DNA of 64,000 bases. It comes from Simonsiella sp051414845. GTDB taxonomy: Bacteria; Pseudomonadota; Gammaproteobacteria; Burkholderiales; Neisseriaceae. A model generated the notes under the pieces. That model worked only from the letters and a program-made list of their open reading frames with translations, was not told the origin of the DNA and did not search any database. Location: positions 1,922,001 through 1,986,000 of the forward strand of contig CP183313.1 of NCBI GenBank assembly GCA_051414845.1, given 5' to 3'. Positions within the stretch are counted from its first letter, which is position 1; each line of letters opens with the position of its first letter. The position numbers and the translations under genes are program-made. Of this stretch, positions 1 through 8,265 are shown piece after piece.

Positions 1-895
1 ATGCGCTCGGCACGCCGATGATGCCCCAGCTTTGTGGGAATGGCGACAACCAGCCACCCAAGAACATAATCGCCGTCAATGCGCCAATCAAAATCATGAA
101 AATGTATTCAGCAAGGAAGAACAGCGCGAACGCAAAGCCCGAATATTCCACATGGAAACCTGCCACGATTTCGCTCTCGCCTTCCGCCACGTCAAACGGC
201 GCACGGTTGGTTTCCGCTACCGCCGAAATCAGGTAAACAATAAACGCAGGGAATAAAGTAAACCAGTTCCACGAGAAAATAGAACCACCTGCAATACCTT
301 GCGCTTGTGCCGCCACAATCTCTTTGAAATTCAGGCTGCCTGAAACCATAATCACGCACACCAGCGCGGCAGACATAGCGATTTCATACGAAATCGTTTG
401 CGCCGATGAACGCATCGCGCCCAAAAACGCATATTTAGAGTTACTAGCCCAGCCCGCGATAATCACGCCATACACCGACAGCGAGGTAATCATCAAAATA
501 TACAGCAAACCTGCGTCAATATTGGTCAGCACCCATTCTTCGTTGAACGGAATCACCGCCCAAGCGGCAAAAGATGGCGCAAGCGACAACATCGGTCCAA
601 TATAAAACAAGGCTTTATTAGACAAAGTCGGGCGCGTTACTTCTTTAAACAGCAATTTCAACACGTCGGCAAACGGCTGAATCAAGCCCCAAGGCCCAAC
701 CACGTTTGGGCCTGTTCGCAACTGCATAAAGCCAATCACTTTGCGTTCAAAGTAAGTGAGATACGCCACCGTTAAAATCAAAGGGGCTAAAATCAACACG
801 ATTTTGACCAAAATTGAGACAATTAAACCAATCGTAACGCCTATACTGCCCAACGCCAGCACTTCGGCAAAAAAGTTCTGAAACCATTGTTGCAT
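1..895 (-). CDS. nuoH: NADH-quinone oxidoreductase subunit H (partial)
   Basis: Membrane subunit of respiratory complex I that lies at the junction of the quinone site and the proton channels. The frame reads from an ATG at 893-895 through the window edge, giving about 298 of the usual ~350 residues. Family landmarks are visible: YFERKVIGFMQLRTGPN near residue 50, SSAQTISYEIAMSAAL in the middle, and AETNRAPFDVAEGESEIVAGF further on, the loop facing the quinone. Several hydrophobic membrane segments are clear. It starts two bases after the nuoG stop codon, so it is in the same transcript. The C-terminus is outside the window. Confidence 0.97.
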   Translation of the reverse strand, partial: MQQWFQNFFAEVLALGSIGVTIGLIVSILVKIVLILAPLILTVAYLTYFERKVIGFMQLRTGPNVVGPWGLIQPFADVLKLLFKEVTRPTLSNKALFYIGPMLSLAPSFAAWAVIPFNEEWVLTNIDAGLLYILMITSLSVYGVIIAGWASNSKYAFLGAMRSSAQTISYEIAMSAALVCVIMVSGSLNFKEIVAAQAQGIAGGSIFSWNWFTLFPAFIVYLISAVAETNRAPFDVAEGESEIVAGFHVEYSGFAFALFFLAEYIFMILIGALTAIMFLGGWLSPFPQSWGIIGVPSA

Positions 896-897
896 GA

Positions 898-3147
898 TTA
901 TGCCCTTTTCAATTCAATGCTGTTCATCAATCCGCCAAGTACCGCGTTGTCGCTGTGATGCGGCAGATAAACCACATTTTCAGGCAGCGTACTATCGCTG
1001 CGAACCACCACATTCACGCTCGCGCCATTTTGTCGTGCCGTGGCGATGTCGCCGTCCACCAAGCTAAATGTTGCCAAAGTGATTGGATTCACACGCGCTT
1101 CAGGCGTGGCGGCGTGGCTGGTCTGTTGCAACGATTGGGCACGTCGCACAATCGGGTCGGTATGGTAAATGCCTACACCACCTACGCGCACGGTTTTCAG
1201 GCTGCCTGAAATGGGTGCGGCTGTGCCTGTGAATGTGCTGCGGTTATTTAATTTTTCAGGCAGCGTGTTCACATTCAATGCTTCGGCTAACACTTGTTCT
1301 TGTGTTTCAAAATCAAAGCCTTGCAATTCAAACACATTACCCAACACGCGCAAAATTTTCCACAATGGGCGGCTTTCTCCCAAACCTTGCACTACGCCAT
1401 GGAATGACTGCAAACGCCCTTCCATGTTAATCAGGCTGCCTGCGGTTTCGGTGAACGGTGCAATTGGCAACATCACGTCCGCCACTTCGCGCAAAGCATC
1501 GCTTTCGTATGCGGTAAACGCCAACACGCTGCCTGCTTGTTTTAAAGCTGCCATTGCTTGTGCGCCGCCCAAAACATCGGTTTCAGGGTCAATATTCAGC
1601 AACACAACGGCTTTTTTCGGCTGCGCCACCATGTCAGCAATATTGGCGCGATTGAAACCCAACACGTCCGCACCTACGCTGTTTGCCGCTTGTGGCAACA
1701 CGCCCAAAATTGCACCTGTTTGTTGTGCCAGATTTTGTGCGGCGGCGTAAATATCGGCATAATCAGGCGAATTTTGTACATCCGCACCCAAAACAATCGC
1801 CGCGCGCTCCGCGTTTTTCAGGCTGCCTGAAACCAATTCAGGTACGTTGTTTAAATAAGTTGTCCATTGATTCGGGTGAACCATATCGTGTACCAACAAG
1901 GGCATATGCAATTCTTCGCGATTGGCTGCCACCACGCTTAGCACCATGCCATTTTTAGCCGCACGACGCAAACGCGCCGTCAGCAAAGGCTGTTCTTTAC
2001 GCAAATTCGCGCCCACAATCAACACCGCTTCGCAAGCCGCAAGCTGCTCAATCGTTTGACCGAGCCATTGCGCCCCTTGCAGGCTGCCTGAAAGACGGCT
2101 GTCGTTTTCACGCAAACGCGAAGTCATCGCTTTCACGCCAAAACCGTCTGCCCATTTTTTCGCCAAATACAGTTCTTCCACCGTATTCATCGGGTTTGCC
2201 CACACGGCAATTTGCTCTTTGCCGTCTTCTTTGGCAATGCAATCAAGGGTGTGGCGCACATATTCCAAAGCGGTTGTCCAATCCACATTTTGCCATTCGC
2301 CGCCATGTTTGATTTTTGGCGTGGTCAAACGGCTTTCGTGGTACAAACCTTCGTAGGCGAAACGGTCGCGGTCGGCAATCCAGCATTCGTTAATCGCTTC
2401 ATTTTCAAGCGGTAAGACGCGGCGCACGGTGTGGTCTTTCGTTTGCACAATCAGGTTGGAACCCAAAGCATCGTGCGCGGAAATGGATTTGCGGCGCGAC
2501 AATTCCCACGAGCGCGAATCATAACGATAAGGCTTGCTGGTCAATGCGCCAACGGGACACAAATCAATCACATTGCCCGACAATTCCGTTTCCACAGCCT
2601 TGCCGATAAAGGGCATGATTTCGGAAAATTCACTGCGATTTGCCATGCCGATTTCCTGCATGCCCGCGATTTCTTCCGTGAAACGCACGCAACGGGTGCA
2701 ATGAATGCAACGGCTCATTTCTTCGGCAGACACGAGCGGCCCCATGTCTTTGCCGACTACGGCGCGTTTTTCTTCTTGATAGCGGCTGCCCGATTTGCCG
2801 TAGCCCACCGCCAAATCTTGCAACTGGCATTCGCCCCCTTGGTCGCAGATGGGACAATCAAGTGGGTGATTTATCAGCAAAAATTCCATTACGCCTTGTT
2901 GCGCCTGTTTGGCTTTGGCGGAATGGGTATGCACCACCATGCCGTCTGTAACAGGCGTGGCACAGGCGGGCAGGGGTTTGGGGGCTTTTTCCACGTCCAC
3001 CAAGCACATGCGGCAGTTGGCGGCAATGGACAGCTTTTTGTGATAACAAAAATGCGGAATGTAAGTGCCAAGCTGGTGCGCCGCTTCAATCACGGTCGTG
3101 CCTTGTTTCACTTGGGTTTGTTTACCGTCTATTTGGATTTGTAACAT
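898..3147 (-). CDS. nuoG: NADH-quinone oxidoreductase subunit G
   Basis: Peripheral-arm subunit of complex I carrying iron-sulfur clusters, 749 residues, a normal length. The N-terminal [2Fe-2S] ferredoxin domain shows CYHKK, CRMCLVDVE and PACATPV at about residues 34-65. A cysteine/histidine cluster region follows (CPICDQGGECQLQD near residue 100), then the [4Fe-4S] motif CIHCTRCVRFTEEIAG near 150. The remainder is a molybdopterin-oxidoreductase-like domain. A Shine-Dalgarno AGGAAA precedes the ATG. DUS copies inside the gene encode short stretches such as SGSLKN. The gap to nuoF (about 660 bases) is unusually long and holds a decayed GIY-YIG gene and dRS3-like repeats. Confidence 0.97.
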   Translation of the reverse strand: MLQIQIDGKQTQVKQGTTVIEAAHQLGTYIPHFCYHKKLSIAANCRMCLVDVEKAPKPLPACATPVTDGMVVHTHSAKAKQAQQGVMEFLLINHPLDCPICDQGGECQLQDLAVGYGKSGSRYQEEKRAVVGKDMGPLVSAEEMSRCIHCTRCVRFTEEIAGMQEIGMANRSEFSEIMPFIGKAVETELSGNVIDLCPVGALTSKPYRYDSRSWELSRRKSISAHDALGSNLIVQTKDHTVRRVLPLENEAINECWIADRDRFAYEGLYHESRLTTPKIKHGGEWQNVDWTTALEYVRHTLDCIAKEDGKEQIAVWANPMNTVEELYLAKKWADGFGVKAMTSRLRENDSRLSGSLQGAQWLGQTIEQLAACEAVLIVGANLRKEQPLLTARLRRAAKNGMVLSVVAANREELHMPLLVHDMVHPNQWTTYLNNVPELVSGSLKNAERAAIVLGADVQNSPDYADIYAAAQNLAQQTGAILGVLPQAANSVGADVLGFNRANIADMVAQPKKAVVLLNIDPETDVLGGAQAMAALKQAGSVLAFTAYESDALREVADVMLPIAPFTETAGSLINMEGRLQSFHGVVQGLGESRPLWKILRVLGNVFELQGFDFETQEQVLAEALNVNTLPEKLNNRSTFTGTAAPISGSLKTVRVGGVGIYHTDPIVRRAQSLQQTSHAATPEARVNPITLATFSLVDGDIATARQNGASVNVVVRSDSTLPENVVYLPHHSDNAVLGGLMNSIELKRA

Positions 3148-3237
3148 GGTTGTTTCCTAGTTACTTTTTTATATTTAAAAGAAATTTGTTTCAGGCTGCC
3201 TGAAAATATTTGTATCAGGATTTCAAATACCGCCGTC

Positions 3238-3257
3238 ATTCCCGCGCAGGCGGGAAT
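3238..3257. repeat. dRS3-like repeat
   Basis: ATTCCCGCGCAGGCGGGAAT, the ATTCCC-N8-GGGAAT pattern of neisserial dRS3 repeats, with the flanks CGTC on the left and CCAAC on the right. It lies just beyond the 3' end of the broken GIY-YIG gene. Confidence 0.8.
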
Positions 3258-3284
3258 CCAACGTTCGGTTTCACTAATTTGTAT

Positions 3285-3609
3285 TTAAAGCACCAATCCA
3301 CCGAATAAATCCAACCAATCGGGATTTTGTTCTTCAATTAAGCGAATTTCCATTCTCTTCGCCATTTCTTCATGGCTTTTTCTTTGGCTATGGCTTCGGA
3401 CATAGTGGCAAAAAATTCATACCACACCAATTTATCTACATCATATTATCTACATCATATTGAGCCGTAAATCCATCAGGCAAAATACGCTCTTTATGCT
3501 GCCAAATGCGTTCAGGCAAATTCATGGTAACGCCAATATACAACGTACCATTTCTCCCACTCGCTAAAATATAAACTGCTGGTTGTCGTGCAAGTGGATG
3601 CTGGTTCAT
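3285..3609 (-). pseudogene. GIY-YIG nuclease family gene, frameshifted copy
   Basis: Decayed paralogue of the intact gene at 5477-5788. The N-terminal part from ATG 3607-3609 reads MNQHPLARQPAVYILASG and NGTLYIGVTMNLPERIWQHK, which carries the paired YIL and YIG motifs of the family. The frame is then lost by an exact tandem duplication of 14 bases (ATCTACATCATATT at 3434-3447 and again at 3448-3461). A second lesion near 3346-3349 has three T where the intact copy has four. Past the lesions the frame still resembles the intact C-terminus and would end LDLFGGLVL-stop at 3285-3287. A longer open frame that begins upstream at 3717 translates the adjacent dRS3 repeat and is not a real start. The copy sits between nuoF and nuoG with dRS3-like repeats on both sides. 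Confidence 0.88.
3434..3461. repeat. 14-bp exact tandem duplication (inactivating)
   Basis: ATCTACATCATATT occurs twice in direct succession, while the intact paralogue has a single ATCTACACCATATT at the same place. The extra 14 bases shift the reading frame of the GIY-YIG copy. Confidence 0.95.
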
Positions 3610-3643
3610 TTTTAACTTTACTCTATTCTTAACCACCACCGTC

Positions 3644-3663
3644 ATTCCCGCGTAGGCGGGAAT
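3644..3663. repeat. dRS3-like repeat
   Basis: ATTCCCGCGTAGGCGGGAAT, in the same orientation as the copy at 3238, so the broken GIY-YIG gene lies between two direct copies. Confidence 0.8.
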
Positions 3664-3755
3664 CCACTTTTGGTTTAGGTCATTTTTATTTAAAGCGTAA
3701 ATCTGATGTTTAACCATTCGCGCATTAAATCAATATAAATGCAGCCCCGCATTGG

Positions 3756-3775
3756 ATTCCCCCCTACGCGGGAAT
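3756..3775. repeat. dRS3-like repeat, variant
   Basis: ATTCCCCCCTACGCGGGAAT in the opposite orientation to the copy at 3644, about 90 bases away, just downstream of the nuoF stop. Confidence 0.7.
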
Positions 3776-3812
3776 GACGACGCTGAAAGGTTTCAGGCTG
3801 CCTGAAATGGAT

Positions 3813-5114
3813 TTACCATCCACCCCACTTATGTTCTTTCATCGGCTTACCATGCTCAATATAATGCTCAAATTCAGCGCGGAAATGCTTGGTAAAACTG
3901 CGAACGGGGAACACCGCCGCGTCCGCCAGCGCACAAATTGTGCGTCCAGCCATATTGTTGCCCACACTGTCCAGCAAATCCAAATCATCGGGACGACCTT
4001 TGCCAGTTGCAATGCGGTGTACCACGCGATACAGCCAGCCCGTGCCTTCGCGGCAAGGCGTACATTGACCGCATGACTCTTCGTGGTAGAAATACGCCAA
4101 ACGCTCCAACGCTTTGACCATGCAGACATCTTCGTCCATCACAATTACCGCACCCGAACCGAGCATAGAACCTGCTTTGGCAATGGAATCGTAGTCCATA
4201 TTGCACGCCATCATGATGTCAGCAGGCAACACGGGCGCAGATGAACCACCTGGAATAACCGCTTTCAATTTCTTGCCACCACGCATACCGCCAGCCATCG
4301 CCAACAATTCGGAAAATGGCGTACCCAGCGGCACTTCATAATTACCAGGGCGTTCAACGTGTCCTGAAATGGAAAACAATTTTGTGCCACCTGCGCCTTC
4401 CACACCCTGATCGGCAAATTTTTGACCGCCATCACGAATAATAAACGGCACAGAAGCAAATGTTTCGGTGTTATTAATCGTGGTCGGCTTGCCATACAAA
4501 CCATACGATGCAGGAAAAGGGGGCTTAAAGCGCGGCTGGCCTTTTTTGCCTTCCAAACTTTCCAGCAAAGCAGTTTCTTCGCCGCAAATGTATGCGCCAT
4601 AACCGTGATGAGCAAACAAATCAAACGAAAAATCTGTGCCTAAAATATTTTTACCCAGCAAACCAGCCTGCCGCGCCTCTGCTAATGCTGCTTCAAAACG
4701 TTGAAATCCTTCAAAAATTTCGCCGTGAATGTAGTTATAGCCTGCTTCTGCGCCCATCGCGTAGCCTGCGATAATCATGCCTTCAATCAACGCGTGTGGA
4801 TTGAACATAATGATGTCGCGGTCTTTGAATGTACCTGGTTCGCCCTCGTCTGTGTTGCAAACCACATATTTTGCACCAGGAAAAGAGCGCGGCATAAAGC
4901 TCCATTTTAAACCTGTGGGAAAGCCTGCGCCACCACGACCGCGCAATGCCGATGTTTTCACTTCGTCAATGACTTCGGTTTGCTCGATATTTTCGGTTAA
5001 AATTTTGCGTAACGCACGGTAACCGCCACGCGCTTGATAAGCCGCAAGCGTCCAACAATCGGGGTTTTGTGTGGAGACGTTTTCAAAAATCACGCCTGAT
5101 TGATAAATTGCCAT
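3813..5114 (-). CDS. nuoF: NADH-quinone oxidoreductase subunit F
   Basis: NADH-binding, FMN-carrying subunit of complex I with the N3 [4Fe-4S] cluster, 433 residues, full length. RGRGGAGFPTGLKW near residue 60 and the acidic stretch CNTDEGEPGTFKDRD are the FMN/NADH site. GAYICGEETALLESLEG is also conserved. ESCGQCTPCREGTGW near residue 345, with a later cysteine in RTICALAD, supplies the cluster ligands. AGGT lies upstream of the ATG. It is separated from nuoE by about 840 bases that hold the intact GIY-YIG gene. Confidence 0.98.
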   Translation of the reverse strand: MAIYQSGVIFENVSTQNPDCWTLAAYQARGGYRALRKILTENIEQTEVIDEVKTSALRGRGGAGFPTGLKWSFMPRSFPGAKYVVCNTDEGEPGTFKDRDIIMFNPHALIEGMIIAGYAMGAEAGYNYIHGEIFEGFQRFEAALAEARQAGLLGKNILGTDFSFDLFAHHGYGAYICGEETALLESLEGKKGQPRFKPPFPASYGLYGKPTTINNTETFASVPFIIRDGGQKFADQGVEGAGGTKLFSISGHVERPGNYEVPLGTPFSELLAMAGGMRGGKKLKAVIPGGSSAPVLPADIMMACNMDYDSIAKAGSMLGSGAVIVMDEDVCMVKALERLAYFYHEESCGQCTPCREGTGWLYRVVHRIATGKGRPDDLDLLDSVGNNMAGRTICALADAAVFPVRSFTKHFRAEFEHYIEHGKPMKEHKWGGW

Positions 5115-5476
5115 GTTTTCTACCTATTTTTTGTTTTCAGTCAGAGACTGCGCGTCCAGCGAATACAATTTGTTCAGGCTGCCTGAAAAATCAATTTGTT
5201 TATTGCCAACAATCTCTCAAACTGCCGTCATTCCCGCGTAGGCGGGAATCCAACTTTGAGATTAGGTAACTTCTATTTTTAATTTAAATCTTTAACTTAC
5301 AGCTTTTGCAAATTTGCAAAACTGCGGAAACTTTTACCTTGCCGTCATTCCCACACAGGCGGAAATCCACTCTTCACTTTAAGAAACAAAAGTTTGTATC
5401 AATCAACTTTGGATTCCCGCCTGCGCGGGAATGACGATACTGATGGTTTTGTAAAGGTTTCAGGCTGCCTGAAATT
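5115..5476. repeat. Repeat-filled spacer between nuoF and the GIY-YIG gene
   Basis: No gene seen. The stretch holds a DUS near 5174-5188, dRS3-like repeats at 5230-5249, 5347-5366 and 5413-5432, and a DUS near 5459-5473. The first dRS3 reads ATTCCCGCGTAGGCGGGAAT followed by CCAACTTTG, and the third is its inverse, preceded by CAACTTTGG, so they form an inverted pair around an AT-rich core of about 160 bases. Confidence 0.75.
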
Positions 5477-5788
5477 TCACGCCACCAATCCACCAAATAA
5501 ATCCAACCAATCGGGATTTTGTTCTTCAATTAAACGAATTTTCCATTCTCTGCGCCATTTTTTCATGGCTTTTTCTTTGGCAATCGCTTCTGGCATAGTC
5601 GCAAAGCATTCATACCAAACCAATTTATCTACACCATATTGCGCTGTAAAGCCGTCAGGCGAAACACCTTGTTTATGTTGCCAAATACGTTCAGGCAAAT
5701 TCATGTTAACGCCAATATACAAAGTTCCATTGCGCCCACTTGCCAAAATGTAAACCGCAGGCTGCCGTGCGAGTGGGTGCTGATTCAT
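5477..5788 (-). CDS. GIY-YIG nuclease family protein
   Basis: Small protein of 103 residues with a single GIY-YIG nuclease fold. AVYILAS at about residue 11 and GTLYIGV at about 22 form the paired beta strands with the catalytic tyrosines. PERIWQHK supplies the conserved arginine and histidine, and EAIAKEKAMKKWRREWK near residue 70 carries the conserved glutamate and the basic helix. The family includes structure-specific DNA nucleases, but the role of these stand-alone single-domain members is not established. The gene sits between nuoE and nuoF in the same direction, with dRS3-like repeats at 5413 and 5875 in direct orientation. A frameshifted paralogue lies between nuoF and nuoG. Confidence 0.85.
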   Translation of the reverse strand: MNQHPLARQPAVYILASGRNGTLYIGVNMNLPERIWQHKQGVSPDGFTAQYGVDKLVWYECFATMPEAIAKEKAMKKWRREWKIRLIEEQNPDWLDLFGGLVA

Positions 5789-5874
5789 TTTGTAACCTTT
5801 CAGGCTGCCTGAAAATGCTTTGTTAATTTAACTATTTGCTTATTAAATTGTCAGTTGGTGTAGGACAACTTTGG

Positions 5875-5894
5875 ATTCCCGCCTGCGCGGGAAT
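5875..5894. repeat. dRS3-like repeat
   Basis: ATTCCCGCCTGCGCGGGAAT followed by GACGGCG, in the same orientation as the copy at 5413. Together the two flank the intact GIY-YIG gene. Confidence 0.8.
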
Positions 5895-5955
5895 GACGGC
5901 GTAGTGTGGTTTTAGCTACGCTACACTTCGTTTCAGGCAGCCTAAAACCACAAAA

Positions 5956-6429
5956 TCACTGCAATTCCGCCAATTTCTTATCAATCGCGGCTGCGTCCAT
6001 AAAACTGCACATTTTGTGATTGTTCAACAGCATAACAGGGGCATCGCCACACGCGCCCATGCACTCGCCTTCCACCAGCGTGAATTTGCCGTCTGGGGTG
6101 GTTTCGCCATAGCCGATGCCGAGTTTTTCTTTCAGGTATTCGCCCGCGTCCACGCCGCCACGCAAGGCGCACGGCAAATTGGTGCAAACCGTCAATTTGT
6201 ATTTGCCCACAGGTTTCAAATCGTACATATTGTAGAAAGTCGCCACTTCATAGGCAGCAATCGCAGGTATGCCAATGTAATTTGCCACAAATTCAATGGT
6301 TTCGGGTTTCAGCCAGCCCAATTCCACTTGGGCAATCCGCAACGCGCCCATCACGGCACTGCGGCGTTGCTCGGCTGGGTATTTTGCCAACTCAATGTCA
6401 ATTTCTTTTAATGATTGTGCGGATAACAT
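5956..6429 (-). CDS. nuoE: NADH-quinone oxidoreductase subunit E
   Basis: Thioredoxin-fold subunit of the complex I NADH module that binds the N1a [2Fe-2S] cluster, 157 residues. The four cluster cysteines are in CTNLPC near residue 82 and CMGACGDAP near residue 123. EVATFYNMYDLKPVGKYKL precedes the first pair, as usual in the family. AGGAT lies upstream of the ATG. It acts with NuoF and NuoG to pass electrons from NADH into the enzyme. Confidence 0.97.
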   Translation of the reverse strand: MLSAQSLKEIDIELAKYPAEQRRSAVMGALRIAQVELGWLKPETIEFVANYIGIPAIAAYEVATFYNMYDLKPVGKYKLTVCTNLPCALRGGVDAGEYLKEKLGIGYGETTPDGKFTLVEGECMGACGDAPVMLLNNHKMCSFMDAAAIDKKLAELQ

Positions 6430-6536
6430 TTTGTAATCCTAAAATAAAAATAATAATTTGGTTTTCAGGCTGCCTGCCCGTACATAACAATTTGTAGGTT
6501 GGATATTTATGCCCGACATGATTCATTACCGCGCAT

Positions 6537-6562
6537 TATGTCGGACATAAATGTCCGACATA
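6537..6562. repeat. Intergenic hairpin, TATGTCGGACAT palindrome
   Basis: TATGTCGGACAT, two bases, then ATGTCCGACATA: a perfect 12-bp inverted repeat upstream of nuoE. A degenerate relative (GTAGGTTGGATATTTATGCC) starts near 6493. Similar hairpins with GTCGGGCAT arms occur at 6968 and 42904. Confidence 0.75.
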
Positions 6563-6613
6563 CAACTAAATAAAATTATGGTTTATTTCACTTTCAGGCA
6601 GCCTGAAAGTGAT

Positions 6614-6913
6614 TCAATTTAAATGTCGAGAAATTGCCCATGTTAATATCAACGACATAATAGGGAACGCTAACATGATTTTCATTGAAGCGATATTTTC
6701 GCTTGTTTTATCAAACGCAATGTCCATCAATACACTCATTTGCAGCCAAGCCAAAAAACCAGTCAATCCTAATACCAACATTCTCATAACAAAATCAGCA
6801 ACGCCTTCGGTATCGCGGTCAAATTCCAATAAATCACGGCGCAAAAACACGCCAAAAATTATGCTGACGCTTATGCACAAAACTAAAGCGATTGGATTAA
6901 AAACAAAAAACAT
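6614..6913 (-). CDS. Small membrane protein of unknown function
   Basis: 99 residues; I do not recognise a family. The sequence has an N-terminal hydrophobic segment (residues 2-22), a charged stretch (FLRRDLLEFDRDTEG), a second hydrophobic segment around 42-65 and a third around 77-95, so three membrane passes are likely. A good ribosome binding site (AAGGAAAAATC before ATG) supports expression. It lies between nuoE and nuoD on the same strand and would be carried on the nuo transcript. Nothing in the sequence shows it is a complex I subunit. Confidence 0.7.
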   Translation of the reverse strand: MFFVFNPIALVLCISVSIIFGVFLRRDLLEFDRDTEGVADFVMRMLVLGLTGFLAWLQMSVLMDIAFDKTSENIASMKIMLAFPIMSLILTWAISRHLN

Positions 6914-6967
6914 GATTTTTCCTTTTAAGACAGCCTGAAAACTACTGCGTTATATTTTCAGCGTTAC

Positions 6968-6987
6968 GTCGGGCATGAATGCCCGAC
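6968..6987. repeat. Intergenic hairpin, GTCGGGCAT palindrome
   Basis: GTCGGGCAT, two bases, ATGCCCGAC, followed by CTAC. Same family as the hairpins at 6537 and 42904. Confidence 0.75.
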
Positions 6988-7008
6988 CTACAAAGGCTGC
7001 CTGAAAAA

Positions 7009-8265
7009 TCATCTATCCACTTCACCAAACACAATATCTTGCGTGCCGATAATCGCCACCACGTCTGCCAACATATGACCACGCGCCATTTCGTCCATGC
7101 CTTGCAAATGGGCAAAACCTGGGGCGCGGATTTTTAAGCGATACGGCTTGTTTGCGCCATCGGAAATCATGTAAATACCAAATTCGCCTTTTGGGTGTTC
7201 CACCGCCGTGTAGGTTTCGCCTTCGGGAACGTGCATGCCTTCGGTGAACAATTTGAAATGGTGAATCAAATCTTCCATGCCTGTTTTCATATCGGTGCGT
7301 TTGGGTGGCGCGACTTTTTGGTCTTCCACAATCACGGGCAAATTCGGATTGGCGCGCAACCAGTCGGCACATTGTTTGATAATCCGTACCGATTGGCGCA
7401 TCTCATTGACGCGACACAAATAACGGTCGTAGCAATCGCCATTCACACCCACAGGAATGTCAAAATCCACTTGGTCGTACACTTCGTAAGGCGTTTTCTT
7501 GCGAATGTCCCACTCCACGCCCGAACCGCGCAACATCACGCCCGTAAAGCCTTTTTGCAAAGCGCGTTCAGGCGACACCACGCCAATGCCCACCGTGCGT
7601 TGTTTCCAAATGCGGTTGTCGGTCAGCAGGGTTTCCAGCGTGTCAATGTTTTTCGGGAAACGCTCGCAAAATGCGTCAATAAAGTCCAACATGCTGCCTT
7701 CGCGTGAGGCGTTCAACTCTTTCAACACTTTAGCGTTGCGGTATTTGCTGGATTCGTATTTCGGCATGAAATCGGGCAAATCGCGGTACACACCCCCTGG
7801 GCGGAAGTAAGCCGCGTGCATGCGCGCACCCGAAACGGCTTCATACAAATCCATCAACTCTTCGCGGTCGCGGAAAGCGTACAAAATCGCGGTCATTGCG
7901 CCAATGTCCAGCGCGTGCGAACCCACGCCCATCAAGTGATTCAAAATGCGCGTAACTTCGGCAAACATGGTGCGTATGTACTTGGCGCGAATGGGGACTT
8001 CAATGCCCATCAGTTTTTCAATCGCCATGCAATACGCTTGCTCGTTCACCATCATGGAAACGTAGTCCAGCCTGTCCATATACGGCAGGGCTTGCAGATA
8101 AGTTTTTGTTTCAGCCAGCTTTTCCGTGCCACGATGCAGCAAGCCGATGTGTGGGTCGGCGCGAACAATGGTTTCGCCTTCCAATTCCAAAATCAGGCGC
8201 AATACGCCATGCGCGGCTGGGTGTTGTGGGCCGAAGTTAATCGTGTAATTGCGTAATTTAGCCAC
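7009..8265 (-). CDS. nuoD: NADH-quinone oxidoreductase subunit D
   Basis: 49-kDa-type subunit of complex I that forms the quinone-reduction site with NuoB. I choose the GTG at 8263-8265, which yields 418 residues beginning VAKLRNYTINFGPQHPAAHG and matches the usual family length. GAGGAG lies just upstream inside the end of nuoC, and the two genes overlap by 8 bases. An ATG 16 codons upstream is open but would only add residues unlike the family. Conserved segments include GPQHPAAHGVLR with the quinone-site histidine, LLHRGTEKLAE, and the C-terminal AIIGTQDIVFGEVDR. Confidence 0.97.
   Translation of the reverse strand: MAKLRNYTINFGPQHPAAHGVLRLILELEGETIVRADPHIGLLHRGTEKLAETKTYLQALPYMDRLDYVSMMVNEQAYCMAIEKLMGIEVPIRAKYIRTMFAEVTRILNHLMGVGSHALDIGAMTAILYAFRDREELMDLYEAVSGARMHAAYFRPGGVYRDLPDFMPKYESSKYRNAKVLKELNASREGSMLDFIDAFCERFPKNIDTLETLLTDNRIWKQRTVGIGVVSPERALQKGFTGVMLRGSGVEWDIRKKTPYEVYDQVDFDIPVGVNGDCYDRYLCRVNEMRQSVRIIKQCADWLRANPNLPVIVEDQKVAPPKRTDMKTGMEDLIHHFKLFTEGMHVPEGETYTAVEHPKGEFGIYMISDGANKPYRLKIRAPGFAHLQGMDEMARGHMLADVVAIIGTQDIVFGEVDR

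Noticed and set aside
2431..3144. 237-codon plus-strand frame opposite nuoG
   Set aside because: Antisense shadow of a well-conserved gene; translation is H/F-rich with no family features and no binding site.
3436..3717. Open frame of 93 codons covering the GIY-YIG fragment and a dRS3 repeat
   Set aside because: Its first third translates the repeat (the text WIPAYAGMT), and the true start of the family is at 3607-3609; it is part of a frameshifted gene.
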